A DNA stretch of 64,000 nt from Wuchereria bancrofti (taxonomy: Eukaryota > Nematoda > Chromadorea > Rhabditida > Onchocercidae). The stretch spans positions 3,516,194 through 3,580,193 of the forward strand of contig SSBO01000012.1 in assembly GCA_005281725.1 (NCBI GenBank), in the 5' to 3' direction. A program made the translations under genes and the position numbers. The first letter of the stretch is position 1. Each line of letters opens with the position of its first letter. The notes under the pieces were generated by a model that was not told where the DNA came from, did no database searches, and was given only the letters and a program-made list of their open reading frames with translations. This document shows positions 29,860-41,550 of this stretch, one piece after another.

Positions 29860-29898
<39 letters not shown>
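29860..29898. repeat. (GT)n microsatellite
   Basis: Uninterrupted GT repeat of about 19 units followed by degenerate GTAT repeats. Confidence 0.92.
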
Positions 29899-29903
<5 letters not shown>

Positions 29904-31933
29904 ATGTGTATGTGTATGTATGCGTGTAAATATTGGTGCATTTTTTATTAGAAATAGGTAAGTACTGAAATATTGTATTCATCGGTAAATATTGCATTTG
30001 ACAGTAAATGTATTCTTTTGGGAATGTTGATTTACTTGCATTCGGTTAGAACTTGCCATGCAATCACTGTTCCTGAAAGCGCATAAGCAGGATGAAGATA
30101 GGTGAAGAGGAGTGGAAGACGGTTTCCGGAAAGATCGTTTATGACTCCAAACGTAAATCCCACAGGAAGTGTTTCAGTGAAGGTGTTGCGTGCTTTGTGT
30201 CTTGCAATGTTTCTCCATCTATTTTGGAACTATGTTTTGTTAGCCACTTTATGATTCTTATCTGGATCTTAACCCTTATAAATTCGCCGCTTTCACTTGT
30301 TAGCTTAAAAAATGAAATAACTTTGTAGAGTATGGTTTTACTCACCAGAATTGGATTGTACTGAAAAGTACACCGTGCTTCCAGATCACTCGTTTGTATT
30401 CTGAGCGCCACATCATTATATTGGGTGCTTTAAACGGTATGCAAAATTCCTAAAATACCAAATGATGATGTTCTTTTAATGTATGTTCATTTTTTTTTAT
30501 CATTGCGGATATATTTCCTCCTTCAGTTTCCCTTCATGTGAGTGGTTTCTGATGGGTGCACTGCGCACCGCTTTAAGAGCAAATTTCGAAAATTTTTTGG
30601 GATGAGAGATTTGCCTTTGGAAACTATCCGTAAGTGCTTAATTCGACATTTATACTTCATTATAACTGTCGGGTTTGACATTATATAATGCAAGTCATAC
30701 ATTCTTCCCGTAAATGGAGCGATGGTGAGAATGAAATGATAGTGAATCCCTTTTAAACAATTATCAGCTCACGACATTTTTGAATTGTTTGCTAGAAGTG
30801 AAAAAATCTGATGCATATTTGTGTGAAATACAATGAATATTCCGTCATGTTGACTGTATCCTTCCTTAATGCGCTAACACTATCAGTTACATAAACACAA
30901 CAGTGGAAGATAGACAGATGTTCTCAAACCAAAGTGGTCGAATAACAAAAGCAGAAATAAAGATAGGTGAGGAAGAATGAAAGAGCAACTGAAATTGTAC
31001 ATTTGGAATTCAAAAGCATAGAAGAAGTGGGCACTGGAAGTATTGCACTAATTAGCAGCGCAGGCAACAATATTTCGTATTTATAGTTCAACGATAGTGG
31101 TAGTAACATGAAAGGAACAGACCCAAACTGTTTATGACTGCCAATGGGCAAGGGTGGTAGGAGAGGGAGAGAGAGAGAAAGTGTCGTTCTGAGAACTCTG
31201 TTCAGGTTTAAGATAAGAGGACAGGGACAAGCTGTGCTGTCGTGAAGTGGACTAGCAGTAGTGCTGTTATTCCAAATTTCAGTCGCCTAATGGGATAGGA
31301 ATGAAGGGGTGAGGAGTGTGATCTTCGAACATGCGTACGAATAATACCCGTTTGTTCTGTGCGTTCGGGTTTGTTGTATTAGTAAACTCAATTTTGGATC
31401 ATTTATAGATTTATATATATAGAGTTGTGGAGTTTGCGTACATTCATCTCGAATACATTTACAGAAATAAGCATAGACATATATATAAGCTTTAGCATGA
31501 AGCAGCCAGAGTAGGGAATAAGTGCAGGCAACTGGATGACTTCGTTTTTACTTTTCGCTACGTACTTTACAATTTGACAGCTTATTTGTTGGCGATTAGC
31601 CACCCTCTTCTCGGATCTTCCGATCAGCCTAAGTACCCACCATCTGTGTGCATTCCAGTGTTCGTTATAGGCAGGGAAAGGGAAGACAGATTAGGGTACA
31701 CTCTCATAAGCGATTTTCGTTCACTTTAGGGGAACGTTGTTGCTCTGTTCCCCCCCCCTCCTCCCCCAGTCTACTCCAAGTGATTTCCCCAATGCTGTTT
31801 TGGTCGTTGCCGTCTGTCTGTGTGTATGTGTGTGTGTGTATGTAATATGTATGTAGAAGAATGCGTGTGTGTGTGTCAGTATAAGAGTACGTATTCTTTT
31901 TCGTTTTCTTCACACAAATTTTGCGGGCGGAGC

Positions 31934-31942
31934 ATTTTTCAG
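31934..31942 (+). promoter_or_regulatory. Candidate spliced-leader acceptor of the nuclear receptor
   Basis: ATTTTTCAG ends 54 bases before the proposed ATG at 31997. It is a strong nematode-type acceptor suited to SL trans-splicing or to cis-splicing of a 5' UTR exon. Confidence 0.4.
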
Positions 31943-31996
31943 ATCAGAGGAGCCGAGCAAGAGAGGCCGGTCTTTGATCAGTGTGGGCTGCCAGCA

Positions 31997-34900
31997 ATGA
32001 CTGAGGCGGCAGCTGCAGCAGCCGCTTACGCAGCCATTGCAAACAACGTTGCAGTAATCATGCGTAGTAGTAATCGGAGTACATCGCCATCGTTTTCCTC
32101 ACAACAGGCTTATTCCATTGAATCGATCCTGAAACCCGGTGATTCGGTGTCACCTGCATTAAATGAATCGACAAATACCATGGAAAACCATTCAGTCCCG
32201 TTGGTGGATGGCGAGCCAACCATCTGGTCGGTCATTTTTTAACGTTAACAAACAAACGGAACAACCAGTTCCTCCCTCCCAGTGACAAGTAATCTATTAA
32301 TTCTGTTCGTTTTGCTCATTCTTTTCAGCTGTATCCGAATATATACTTAAAATGTTATAAACATCCCTAGTTTTTGAATTTAAGTGTTCATGCTCTTCAT
32401 GTATTGCTTGCTTCAGATTACTCACTTTTCTCTGGTTACAGTGCCATTGTCTGTAAATAAAGATTCTGCTTAACTTTTTTCTAATCCTTTTTGTGTTTCC
32501 GAGCACTTTTTGGTCTGCTCATCAAAATGTATGCACCGTTCACAGTTATTTATGTTAACGGATCTATTGTTCCAGTGCTTCTTCGCTATGTTCCAAAGAG
32601 AAATAAAGTTAGAAGCTGAGTGCTATGTAGAATAGTGAACAACAAATAGGTTTAGTTTTCATCGTAGCGCTTTTGAACTGAAACCTCTAGTTGTCTTTCC
32701 GAAACCCTTGTTGATGCGAGAGCACTGAATTGCTTTACTGAAGGGTTAGAACGTTACGTTATTAGAAACATAATAACACAATGAGACACACAATGAGATG
32801 AATATTTTGAGTGTTCCTTACATGTTTATTTTTGTGAGCGGTAACTTTGTTGGAGTTGTGATCTACTTTATACAGGTGAATAATAGAATCTCTTAAATCT
32901 CATTATTGCATCAACCATGATAACGAAGTTTCATTATTCTTGATTCCTCCTCGTGACCAATTTATGACTTTTGCTGTCCTTTTTATGAAAATTATGGTGC
33001 TGTCTTGATATTGTGATGAAATTTTCCTCAGCTGAAACAATAAAAAGGGAACAGATCAGGCAGTTTTGCTGACTAACAGGACTGCACTCTTCAGTGTCCT
33101 TGATGAGAGGATGACCTTTCGTCTTTTTTGTTAAACCCTCCTATGCCACTGATCTTACAGCTTTTCAAATTGAACTAATTACTAATTTAGACTTGTCCTT
33201 TCAATGACTTGTTCCATACTTTTACTGTCATCGAATTATTCGACAGTTCCTCCGAATAAAACAGCCAGGTATTAGGTACTGAATATATATAGTTAAACTA
33301 TACAGTTGCTTTTGGAAGAGATCAGAAAATTTCCTAAATTTTGTAGGTTGCTAAGTAGATTGTACTATTTATGGCTTTGCGTATTTGGTGTGCTTGATCT
33401 TTCGGTGATTACATAAATAGAAAATTTATGATTTTATATAAAAATTTACAGACATAGCGGCAAATTTTTCTTCAAGATGCTCTTGTTCCGAGCAGTTGTA
33501 AATAGTTTAAATGTAACTAAATTCTTGATATTTGCGATTCTGGTGCAAATAGGAAAGTACATTATGGACTGTTAGATGTGAAGAACTATATCTCTGTATA
33601 TACTGGTGTGGAAGATATCTTTTGACTTTTGACCATGTACGATTATTCTTCAATGACTCACTAAGCACAGAATTTTCCAGTTCGGTTTGCCATGATGAAG
33701 CAAGTGGTCGACATTATGGTGTTATTGCATGTTTCGGTTGCAAGGGTTTCTTTCGTAGAACGGTAAGTTGGTTTGTTTTAGTTCATCCATTGGTGCGTAG
33801 AATTGTTTTAAGTTCAAATATTTAAGATTTAAAGCTCTCTTCTTTTTGGTGATCTGCTGATGCGATTGAATGTGCCATCATACAAAGTGTGGTACATTCT
33901 GCATGAATGTGATATAAGCATCGGGAAGATTTTTTCTTATTCAGTTCGTGAAAATTGGAAATAAAGTTATACTTTTCCCTGCTTATTCTTATTTAATGCT
34001 TTACAGGTTCGTGCTGGGAAAAATTACGTGTGTCGTTATGAACAGAAGTGTAAAATTGATAAAGGTGAGTAGCACATCCAGCATCAAAATATAACTTGTC
34101 TAAAGATCGCCAGATTTTCGCTTGATTGAAAAAGCGTATGGACCTCCTTCTATTATTTACTCCCCTCACATCTTATTTCATCGTATGCAAGGATCTATAA
34201 TAGATAACTTGTATGTTTGAGGTAGAACCACGAAATGTGCATATCGTTATTGATCGTTGACTTCATTCTTGACCTTGCTGTGGGAAGGAGGAAGTTCCGA
34301 TGAACTGAGATCACGTTCATTAAACCTTTTTTATCGTGTCCTCGTTTGATGACTGAGTAAAACGTGTTCATTTCAAAGTTGTTGAGTGTTTGAAAGTTCT
34401 GAGACTCTCCAGTTATGATGTCTGCTCATCTTGTAATTGTTTTGGATTTTTTTGTTTTTTTTTTTTTGTTTTGTCAGTTTTTCATATTTTGTTGTACTTT
34501 TTGAAGAATGTAAATAGAATAAGTTTATTAAGTTCATGAATCGAAATTCTGATAGTTTAGTTCCTGCTGTAATAACACGAACACAATTTCAGCTGGTCGT
34601 AACGTTTGTCGATCTTGCCGTTTCCAGAAGTGCCTTCAAGTAGGAATGGAACCTGACGGTGAGTGGCATCGTTTGACATTGATTTTAATCTTAATTCTTG
34701 GTCGCGAAAAAGAAAAATGCACTTCACTGTTCAGAACGAAGGAAGGAGCTTACCGTGCCAACCTTTGACCACGAAGTCCATGGCGTTGAATACTTGGAAA
34801 CTTGCTCCTGTTGCCAACAATTGTGTCATTTAACATCTTTTTGATAATGTTATTAACTATCTATTCTGCTATTCCTTTTTCACTTCCTCTTTTTTCTTAT

Positions 34901-37119
34901 GTGGCCTTGTCAAATCTAGTTTTCCTAGCTCAGCGTGCTCTTTTATGGAGACTAAATATTCTTAAAAATAGTATGCATGTTGGTATACTACTATTTATCT
35001 ACCAAGCTATCCATTTATCTCTCTACAACCCTGCCAATTTGAATGTAATTGAAGTCGTTTTCTTTTTCTTCATGTAAATTTAAGTAAAAAAATCTGCAAA
35101 AGATGGGTGAATTTTCAGCAATTCGTCCCGATCGTGATAAAACTGGCAGGCAGAAAAATCCACGCAGAGGTGGCAGTGAAAACAGTACCACCAAGATGTC
35201 ATCAAATTCTCTATCCGGGGAATTACCATGTGTTACATCCGAAAAAGACAGCGCTGTGAGTGATGATGTTCGAACTTGCACCCGATCTTTTTGCATGAAT
35301 AGCACGTCAGGACATCCAAAGTGCCCTGTACCTGTCGGCGACGAGTCAGTTTTGGCAACACTTTGTGAAATTGAACATATATGCAATCAGCTTCGAGACG
35401 CTCATCCAGTTATAACGAAAGCTTCCATCACTCTCTTTGATGCTGTTTTGCGTCCTTCACTCATCGTTTCACGATCTCCTGTAAGTCATCTTGATATATT
35501 TTTTGTTTTTTTTTCGTTTGCTTTTGAATATAAATATGGAATTTCAAATTATATTCCCCTAAGTTTTATTATTTTTATTCTTATAGAATGATTTACTTAT
35601 TCCTCACCGCGTAGTACATTCGCTCGACTTTTTCAGGACATTTTCGTATAGTGAACTAGTAACTGGCCGTGATTCAATTCTTTTTTTAAAATACATTATG
35701 TCAAAAGGTATTCTTCGGGTATTATGAATTCAGCTTTTCCTCATCGTCAGAAATTTATACCGTCGTAAAAGATTGTAGGTTTTCTTTTAGCTGATATTCG
35801 ATGGGTCTTTGGGTCTTGCTGGCTGCAAAGAATATTTTGAAAATCTGAGGCGCCTCATTGTATTGCTTTTTGATTATGCCAATACACTTAAGCCAATCGC
35901 CGATCTCACACCTAGTGAAAAGGTTTTTCCTCTTCATAAACTTTCAAAAAGCAGCACATAGAATGAAATGTGGTGCATTATTAGTGGAGAGGAAACAGGT
36001 CGCTCTCCACTAAAGAATAAGGATGAAATCTTGTTCTGAGAAGTTTAGTTTGGTGTTCTACAATATACTACTAATTGGAGTTTTGTTTCTTTTTCAGAGT
36101 ATTTCAGTTCTATTAAAAGTGAAGTCGCATTTCCTTGAATTCAGACTTCAACTTTTGGATCGAGATGGACATTTTTTCCCTTTTATTTATCGTAATCCGA
36201 CTTTTGCAGATATCGATAATTCATAACTGTGTGTCACAATTTGCGCTTCTTGTTGTTGCATATCACACTGTGCGTAATACAGAGGTGGTCAGCAGTACAA
36301 TTTTGCTACCTAGTGGACACTATTTCCATCGTGAAAAACCTGTTATTATCATTGAGCAATGTGAAGATAAACAAATCATATTGTTGGAGTCCAGAATTGA
36401 GTTTGTTTCTGCTATGTTCCCCAGCCGTTTATTTTTTTTTTCTAATTAATTTTTAAAATCAATTCATTTATTTTTAATGAAATGAGGAAATTAAGTTCAG
36501 AAATGAGCGTTATATCCAGGTGTATCTTACGCTTCATTCTTTTATTTCATGAGTAAATTTTATATTTGATTTTGAATTTCTACCATTTTGTAAAATTGGA
36601 AGTAATAAAATGTTGTAGGATTGTAAAGAAAAACATTTTGGATGTTGTTTTGAGCCCAATGCGACGTCTGGGATTTACCGAAATCGAGATGGTTGCACTG
36701 AAGGCGATAATTGCACTGGATCCGAGTGCTGCAAATCTTACGCCTCATTCTGCATCCTTATTGGCCGTAGCTCGTGGATCTGTTCAGAATGCACTTTATG
36801 CTCATCTCAGTAGTCGTCTTTCACCAGCCGAGGCTACATCTCGCTTTGGCAACCTTTTGCTTTTGATTGCCGGTCTTTCCGTAAGTATTTTACAATAAGA
36901 TTCCAATTTATTGTAATTGTAGATTCGGGTGAATTTTAAGTCTTAGCATTGCTTAGAACAAAACAAAGTTTGGAACATATGTCATCCTTCGAGGTTTCTG
37001 AAGGGAAAAGCTTTCAGAAAATGGGTGCAGCGTTGTGCGGTATGATGCAATTATGTCGTGACCTTTCGATGAACATTGATCCGGTAGTTGATGGGCTATT
37101 TTTTAACGACTCTTGTTGA
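31997..37119 (+). CDS. Nuclear hormone receptor, nematode supplementary (HNF4-related) type
   Basis: A ligand-regulated or orphan transcription factor. Exons: 31997-32226, 33681-33762, 34007-34064, 34593-34658, 35119-35480, probable 24-base microexon 35587-35610, 35791-35922, 36210-about 36355 (donor unresolved), about 36619-36880, 37018-37119. The N-terminal region has an Ala run and [10 protein letters not shown]. The DNA-binding domain begins [14 protein letters not shown]. Its P-box region is [10 protein letters not shown]. The second zinc finger runs from CRYEQKC to CRSCRFQKC, and the C-terminal extension is [16 protein letters not shown]. The ligand-binding domain includes [68 protein letters not shown] and a likely AF-2 helix [12 protein letters not shown]. 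All eight zinc-binding Cys are present. Junctions are phase-consistent except around 36355-36619. The exact C. elegans orthologue is not claimed. Confidence 0.9.
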
Positions 37120-39397
37120 TTTACAGCCTTCACTACTGAATACTAAGTGATCTGGTCAGTTTACTGCCAAGCCAAAACAGGATCTCTTCTACGACTCATG
37201 TCTTGTCGACATGCTCACTTTAATTAATTCAATATTTTTTCGAATGTGCTTTCAAATTCAATGCTGATTTCGTATGATGTCATACGAATGTATCTGGTGT
37301 CTCTGTGCCTTGGAAATTGATATAACGCATAATGTTAATCATGGCTTTTTGTTATCAGTTGCAAATTATTTCCCCGGGAAGTGAGCAGATTATCTCTTGA
37401 ACATTGTGCACCGTGTTTCGGTAGTGATGGTGTTAGATATTTGTATCCTGAAGGAAATTACTGACTTCAGTTTTTTATTGTTTTGTGTTGGGTCATTCAA
37501 GTACTGAGTCTTTCGATTTGTGATACGGTGCTTTTTTTGTAACCTTGATTTAACTTTCTTTTTTCAATTCCAACTTTTATTGAACTTTGTAGAGTAGTTC
37601 GAAATTTAAGTTTCTTTTTTTTGATGAGGTACTGGTTCTTGCGCAGCTGATAGAACTAATAGAATAAAAACAGTAAATCTAATCTAAGTATTTCCATTTT
37701 AGGCTTGGCAGCTTATCTTTTTTCGCAGTTTAGTTTTTGTTCTAACTTTGCATTCTGTGTTACGGCGGTTTTTTCCGGTGTACTTGATAAAAATGTCCAA
37801 GCATCTTTCTCTAATTTTCAAAATTATGAAATATTCGTCATTTTAGGACTCTCTGTAAAGTTTATTGCTTCATTAATTCATTTTATTTATATCTGAATGT
37901 TTATATTTGTAAAATCTGTCTTTGTTTCTTTCAAAATTTGAGAATTTTCTACTGTGCACGGTTTAGCTGCAGCTTCATTGAAAGTTGTTGAGTGGATAAT
38001 CGCCTGGCATCTGAAACCAAGTCTTACTGGTCTCTTGTGGACATCGAGTGCCACTAGTTTTTGTATTGTTGGTTGAAAGGCCTTGCTCTTAATATTTTGA
38101 TTACGTTTTTGTTCTTCAGCTTGCAGCTGTTATTGATCATTTTGCGTATTGATCATTGAAAGAAGGTTTGGGTTTTCCTTGTTTCTCAGCTTTTCATTGG
38201 GGCCATTTTGTACTGCAACGTACTAATCAAATAAACGCATCAATGATGAGTGCCCCTGCGTTACTCATGCAGCGGATTATGTTCGTGGGAATTGGTCGTA
38301 GCTGAAATAAAGCTTCAAAAGAATTTTAAAGAAATGTGCGACTGCAGGATTTGAACTGTTTTGATGATGTGTTTGAGGAATTTTAAGAGATGCGGAGTAG
38401 TTGAATATATTTGAAAAAGGGAGATAGTTCTTGAGATGATCTGGGGCGCTGCGATGTGTTAGCGTGCTGTTAACTGTTTTACATGAATTTGATGTGGAAC
38501 ACAAATAATTCTTACTGTAGATGAGTGGAAGCAGCAGCAGTGCGTAGTGAATGGGACTTGCCATGTATTTGTTTTTGTGTTTGTGTTTTCTTGTTGTTTT
38601 TGTTTTTTGTTTTTTTTGTTGTCCTAAGAGGGGACTGTGGACAGTTTCCTGTCTTCCAAGCAAGACAGTTTGCAATAACTTTCCTTTTGCTTTTGATTGA
38701 CGCCTCTATTTCTTGAAGGATATTAAGTGTTCCTACGGCCGTTCGCGATGACAACTTTGCAGGGTAGGGATTTGGGTCTCTTTCAAATGAAGAAATGGGG
38801 GGAGCAGGATCTTGTCGATCTGGGAGTGGAAACTAACGAAGAACGACCACTAGAGCTGATAAACAAAAACAGACCGAAAAAACATGTCAGCTTATTCAAG
38901 TATCCTCTTTCTTTTTTTCTTGGAACAATATATCTAATTCTGCGTTTTGTTGATGGTTATTTCGTGATATATTTCTTGTAGAATTCCTTCAAGTTACTGA
39001 ATTGCAACCATGGTTTGATTAAGGAGTTCAAAAGATTATCTTTTAAACCAATGCACAGTCGGTAAACATGAATGTTTGTCCTTCAGTGATGATCTCCCCA
39101 ACTTCATAGTTCTGTTAGTCATGAAATTTACTGGTTGAAATTGCGAGAATTTCGTTCCAATCCAAGATATGAAAGGAATCATTTACTGCTTGTATTAAAT
39201 TCCTACCAAACTTACAACAAACAGTTCGTAGTCTCTATCATTTGTACGTCATTTGAAATCTCTAACAGAACCTGTAGCTAAAGGGAGCAGCGGGAGGACA
39301 AGGGGCCGTAGGTATAGATTTGCCGGTGATTTCATTTACTGAAGGAGGAAGTGTTTATAGGTGATTTACATGTTAAATCCGAAAAATTTCGCTTCAG

Positions 39398-39628
39398 TTG
39401 ATGCAGATAAAAGCTGTCAGCTTCCCTTGCTTGCTTCATTCCGGTGTCCCAAGTGTACCACTTGGCTTCTTAATGAATACGCATGCTTCTCAGTCTCTGT
39501 CTACAAATGTGCACATAATAACACATGCGTCTGTCGCGCCCACTGTTCTCCAATCTCAACCACAGATTCTCGGATCTCCGTTACAATACAGGCTTACGGA
39601 ACATTACAAGCCGAGATACCACAGCTGA
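39398..39628 (+). other. Unassigned open frame, 76 codons
   Basis: The frame starts ATGATGCAG and its product is rich in Ser, Gln, Pro and Thr (for example APTVLQSQPQILGSPLQ), like a transcription-factor tail. A GATGCAG acceptor-like site lies at the start. It could be an alternative last exon of the receptor upstream or chance. I do not recognise it. Confidence 0.25.
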
Positions 39629-40140
39629 CCTTAAAGTTCCTTACAGATTCATTAAAGTACGATACTTCTCGAAGTTGCCTTATACTGATAACACGTCGAA
39701 ATAACTTCTCGAAGTACATTTCAACTTATATATTTCCATCTACTTTTTGCTCGAAGGCCTACTGCTATCATGTTTTCGTTAGTGCTTCAGTTCGCGCATA
39801 ATCAGTGGCTGCCTCGAACCGATTCCTGTCTGCACGTATGTATGTGTACATGTGTATGCGAGTGCGCTATGAAGGTATGTAAGAATTCCTCAACCCACAT
39901 GAAAGCTCAATTTAAAGTTGTTTACAAGTTCCCTTTTGCAAACCATTCGTTTGTTTATCCAATCAGTTTGCCGGTGTGGAGGAAATCTGGTTGCAAAAAA
40001 GGTGCACTTTACCGACAAACGAAAGAAAAGGAGCAAATGAATGGATCAACTGAACTGCTGAATGGATTTCCTAGAGGTTCTCCTGGGAGAGCAGGGAGTC
40101 GAGTCCAAGCAGAGATGAGTGTGAGCTCCTCTCTCCCCCT

Positions 40141-40205
40141 CCCTGTGTATGTGTGTACGTATGTATGTGTGTGTATGTATGTATGCATGTGTATGTATGT
40201 TTACA
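40141..40205. repeat. GTAT/GT-rich low-complexity tract
   Basis: Imperfect repeats of TGTATG and GTGTGT over about 65 bases. Confidence 0.8.
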
Positions 40206-41550
40206 GACGGAGACGTCCTTTATTGAACAAAGTGAAGAGATAGATGGTGATGGATCCCAGTTGGGGATAGCAAGGAAAGAGCAATGACGATGACTAGCAC
40301 TAGTAACATGGGTTCATTCGTTCAACAAAGGAGCAAAGAACAACACGGGGTGAAATAAGGTGGATTATTTACGAACAAGTGAACGAAAGAAGCGAATTCC
40401 TCTGAATCGTTTAAAGAATGCCGATAGTGCTATTCTTTCCTGCGCAAAAGCAGCGCGTTGTGGCTCACCGAAACAGCCGGAAAAAAAAAAAATCATTCAT
40501 CTGTCGATAGAGGGACTAATCCGTACCACCGAAGCGAGTTTAGCCTGATGAATTAGTGACATGGTGATTAACGCATTAGACTGAACTGGGAAAGAAACAT
40601 GCCTTGAGTTAACTGGACAGATTATCAGGTCCAAACCCAATAAAACCAATTAACAGCACATCGTTTTAGATTTGTTCAAATTCTACAAGCAGATGGAATA
40701 TAGGGGAAGCAATAGGATTGCATGAGACCACACAATTTATCAGCGTTAGTGGGGAATGACTCTTTCTCTTCTTGAGTACTGACTTAAAAGTCAGCAAGTC
40801 AGCAGGATATTTACTTCATGTTATGATTCTTGTTATTCTAATAGTTCACTTTTTGCCACATCGATGCTTCTCGTCTATCTCAAGGTTGTTTCTATTAATT
40901 TTGGAATTCTTCGTCTAAAGATGAATTCCAAAGAAAAGCCACTTGCGTACGTACATACAAAAATACGACTTTCCAGTTATAACTCAGCAGTTCATGTTAC
41001 AGGATTGCTTCATTTTACGACAAAGAAGCAAGTTCCAGGACAGCCAACAATTGCGCTTTCACCACAGATATAGCTGTTTTCTGAGTCGTAGAAAAAAAGA
41101 AAATAAACCGATTGGGTCAGTGATTGCAACCCTCATAAAAGTAGAGTAAGATTGTAAGCTGAGATAGGCGCGATTGTCGATGTATCAGTTACAGCAATCA
41201 GGTTTGTTAAGAAAGCGGGAAGTGACTTTTCTATAGATGACTACTTCTAAGATCTAGCGAACATTGTCTCCGACAATGCATGAACGCTATTATTTGAACG
41301 TAAAAGGTGGTCCAATACCTAAAGTATCACACATAGGACATGGATCACATTATCATTCCACCAGACTCACAATAACTGTAAATAGTCGTTCTGTCGCCCA
41401 TTCAGCATTCTTTTCGTGCCAGTTTACTCAGATAATGAATTAATGTTGAACTGTCTTGTTGTTTGTAATATGTAATGATATGACGTACAATTGAAGGTCG
41501 CTCGAGATACATCAGATTAATTGAATAGGAATAGATGATGACTCCTCTCA

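Larger units (their letters stand above)
28349..31996. other. Intergenic region upstream of the nuclear receptor
   Basis: About 3.6 kb with a (GT)n tract, GA-rich and GT-rich low-complexity patches (31160-31185, 31815-31880), a C-run near 31750, and no exon I can support. The 5' UTR and promoter of the downstream receptor are expected at the right end. Confidence 0.5.
37120..41550. other. Intergenic region between the receptor and the adhesion GPCR
   Basis: About 4.4 kb between convergent genes. No gene is assigned. Open plus-strand frames at 39398-39628 and 40360-40548 have protein-like composition but no start or splice context I trust. GT/TGTA-rich microsatellite-like sequence lies at 40141-40205. 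A T- and GTT-rich tract lies at 38570-38625. Confidence 0.45.

Noticed and set aside
38277..38675. 132-codon minus-strand frame rich in Lys, Thr and His
   Set aside because: Part of it is translation of a low-complexity GTT/TTG tract (KTKTTRKHKHKNK). No start or splice support.
40360..40548. 62-codon plus-strand frame
   Set aside because: Basic, protein-like composition, but isolated, with no homology recognised and an A-run inside. Not enough to call.
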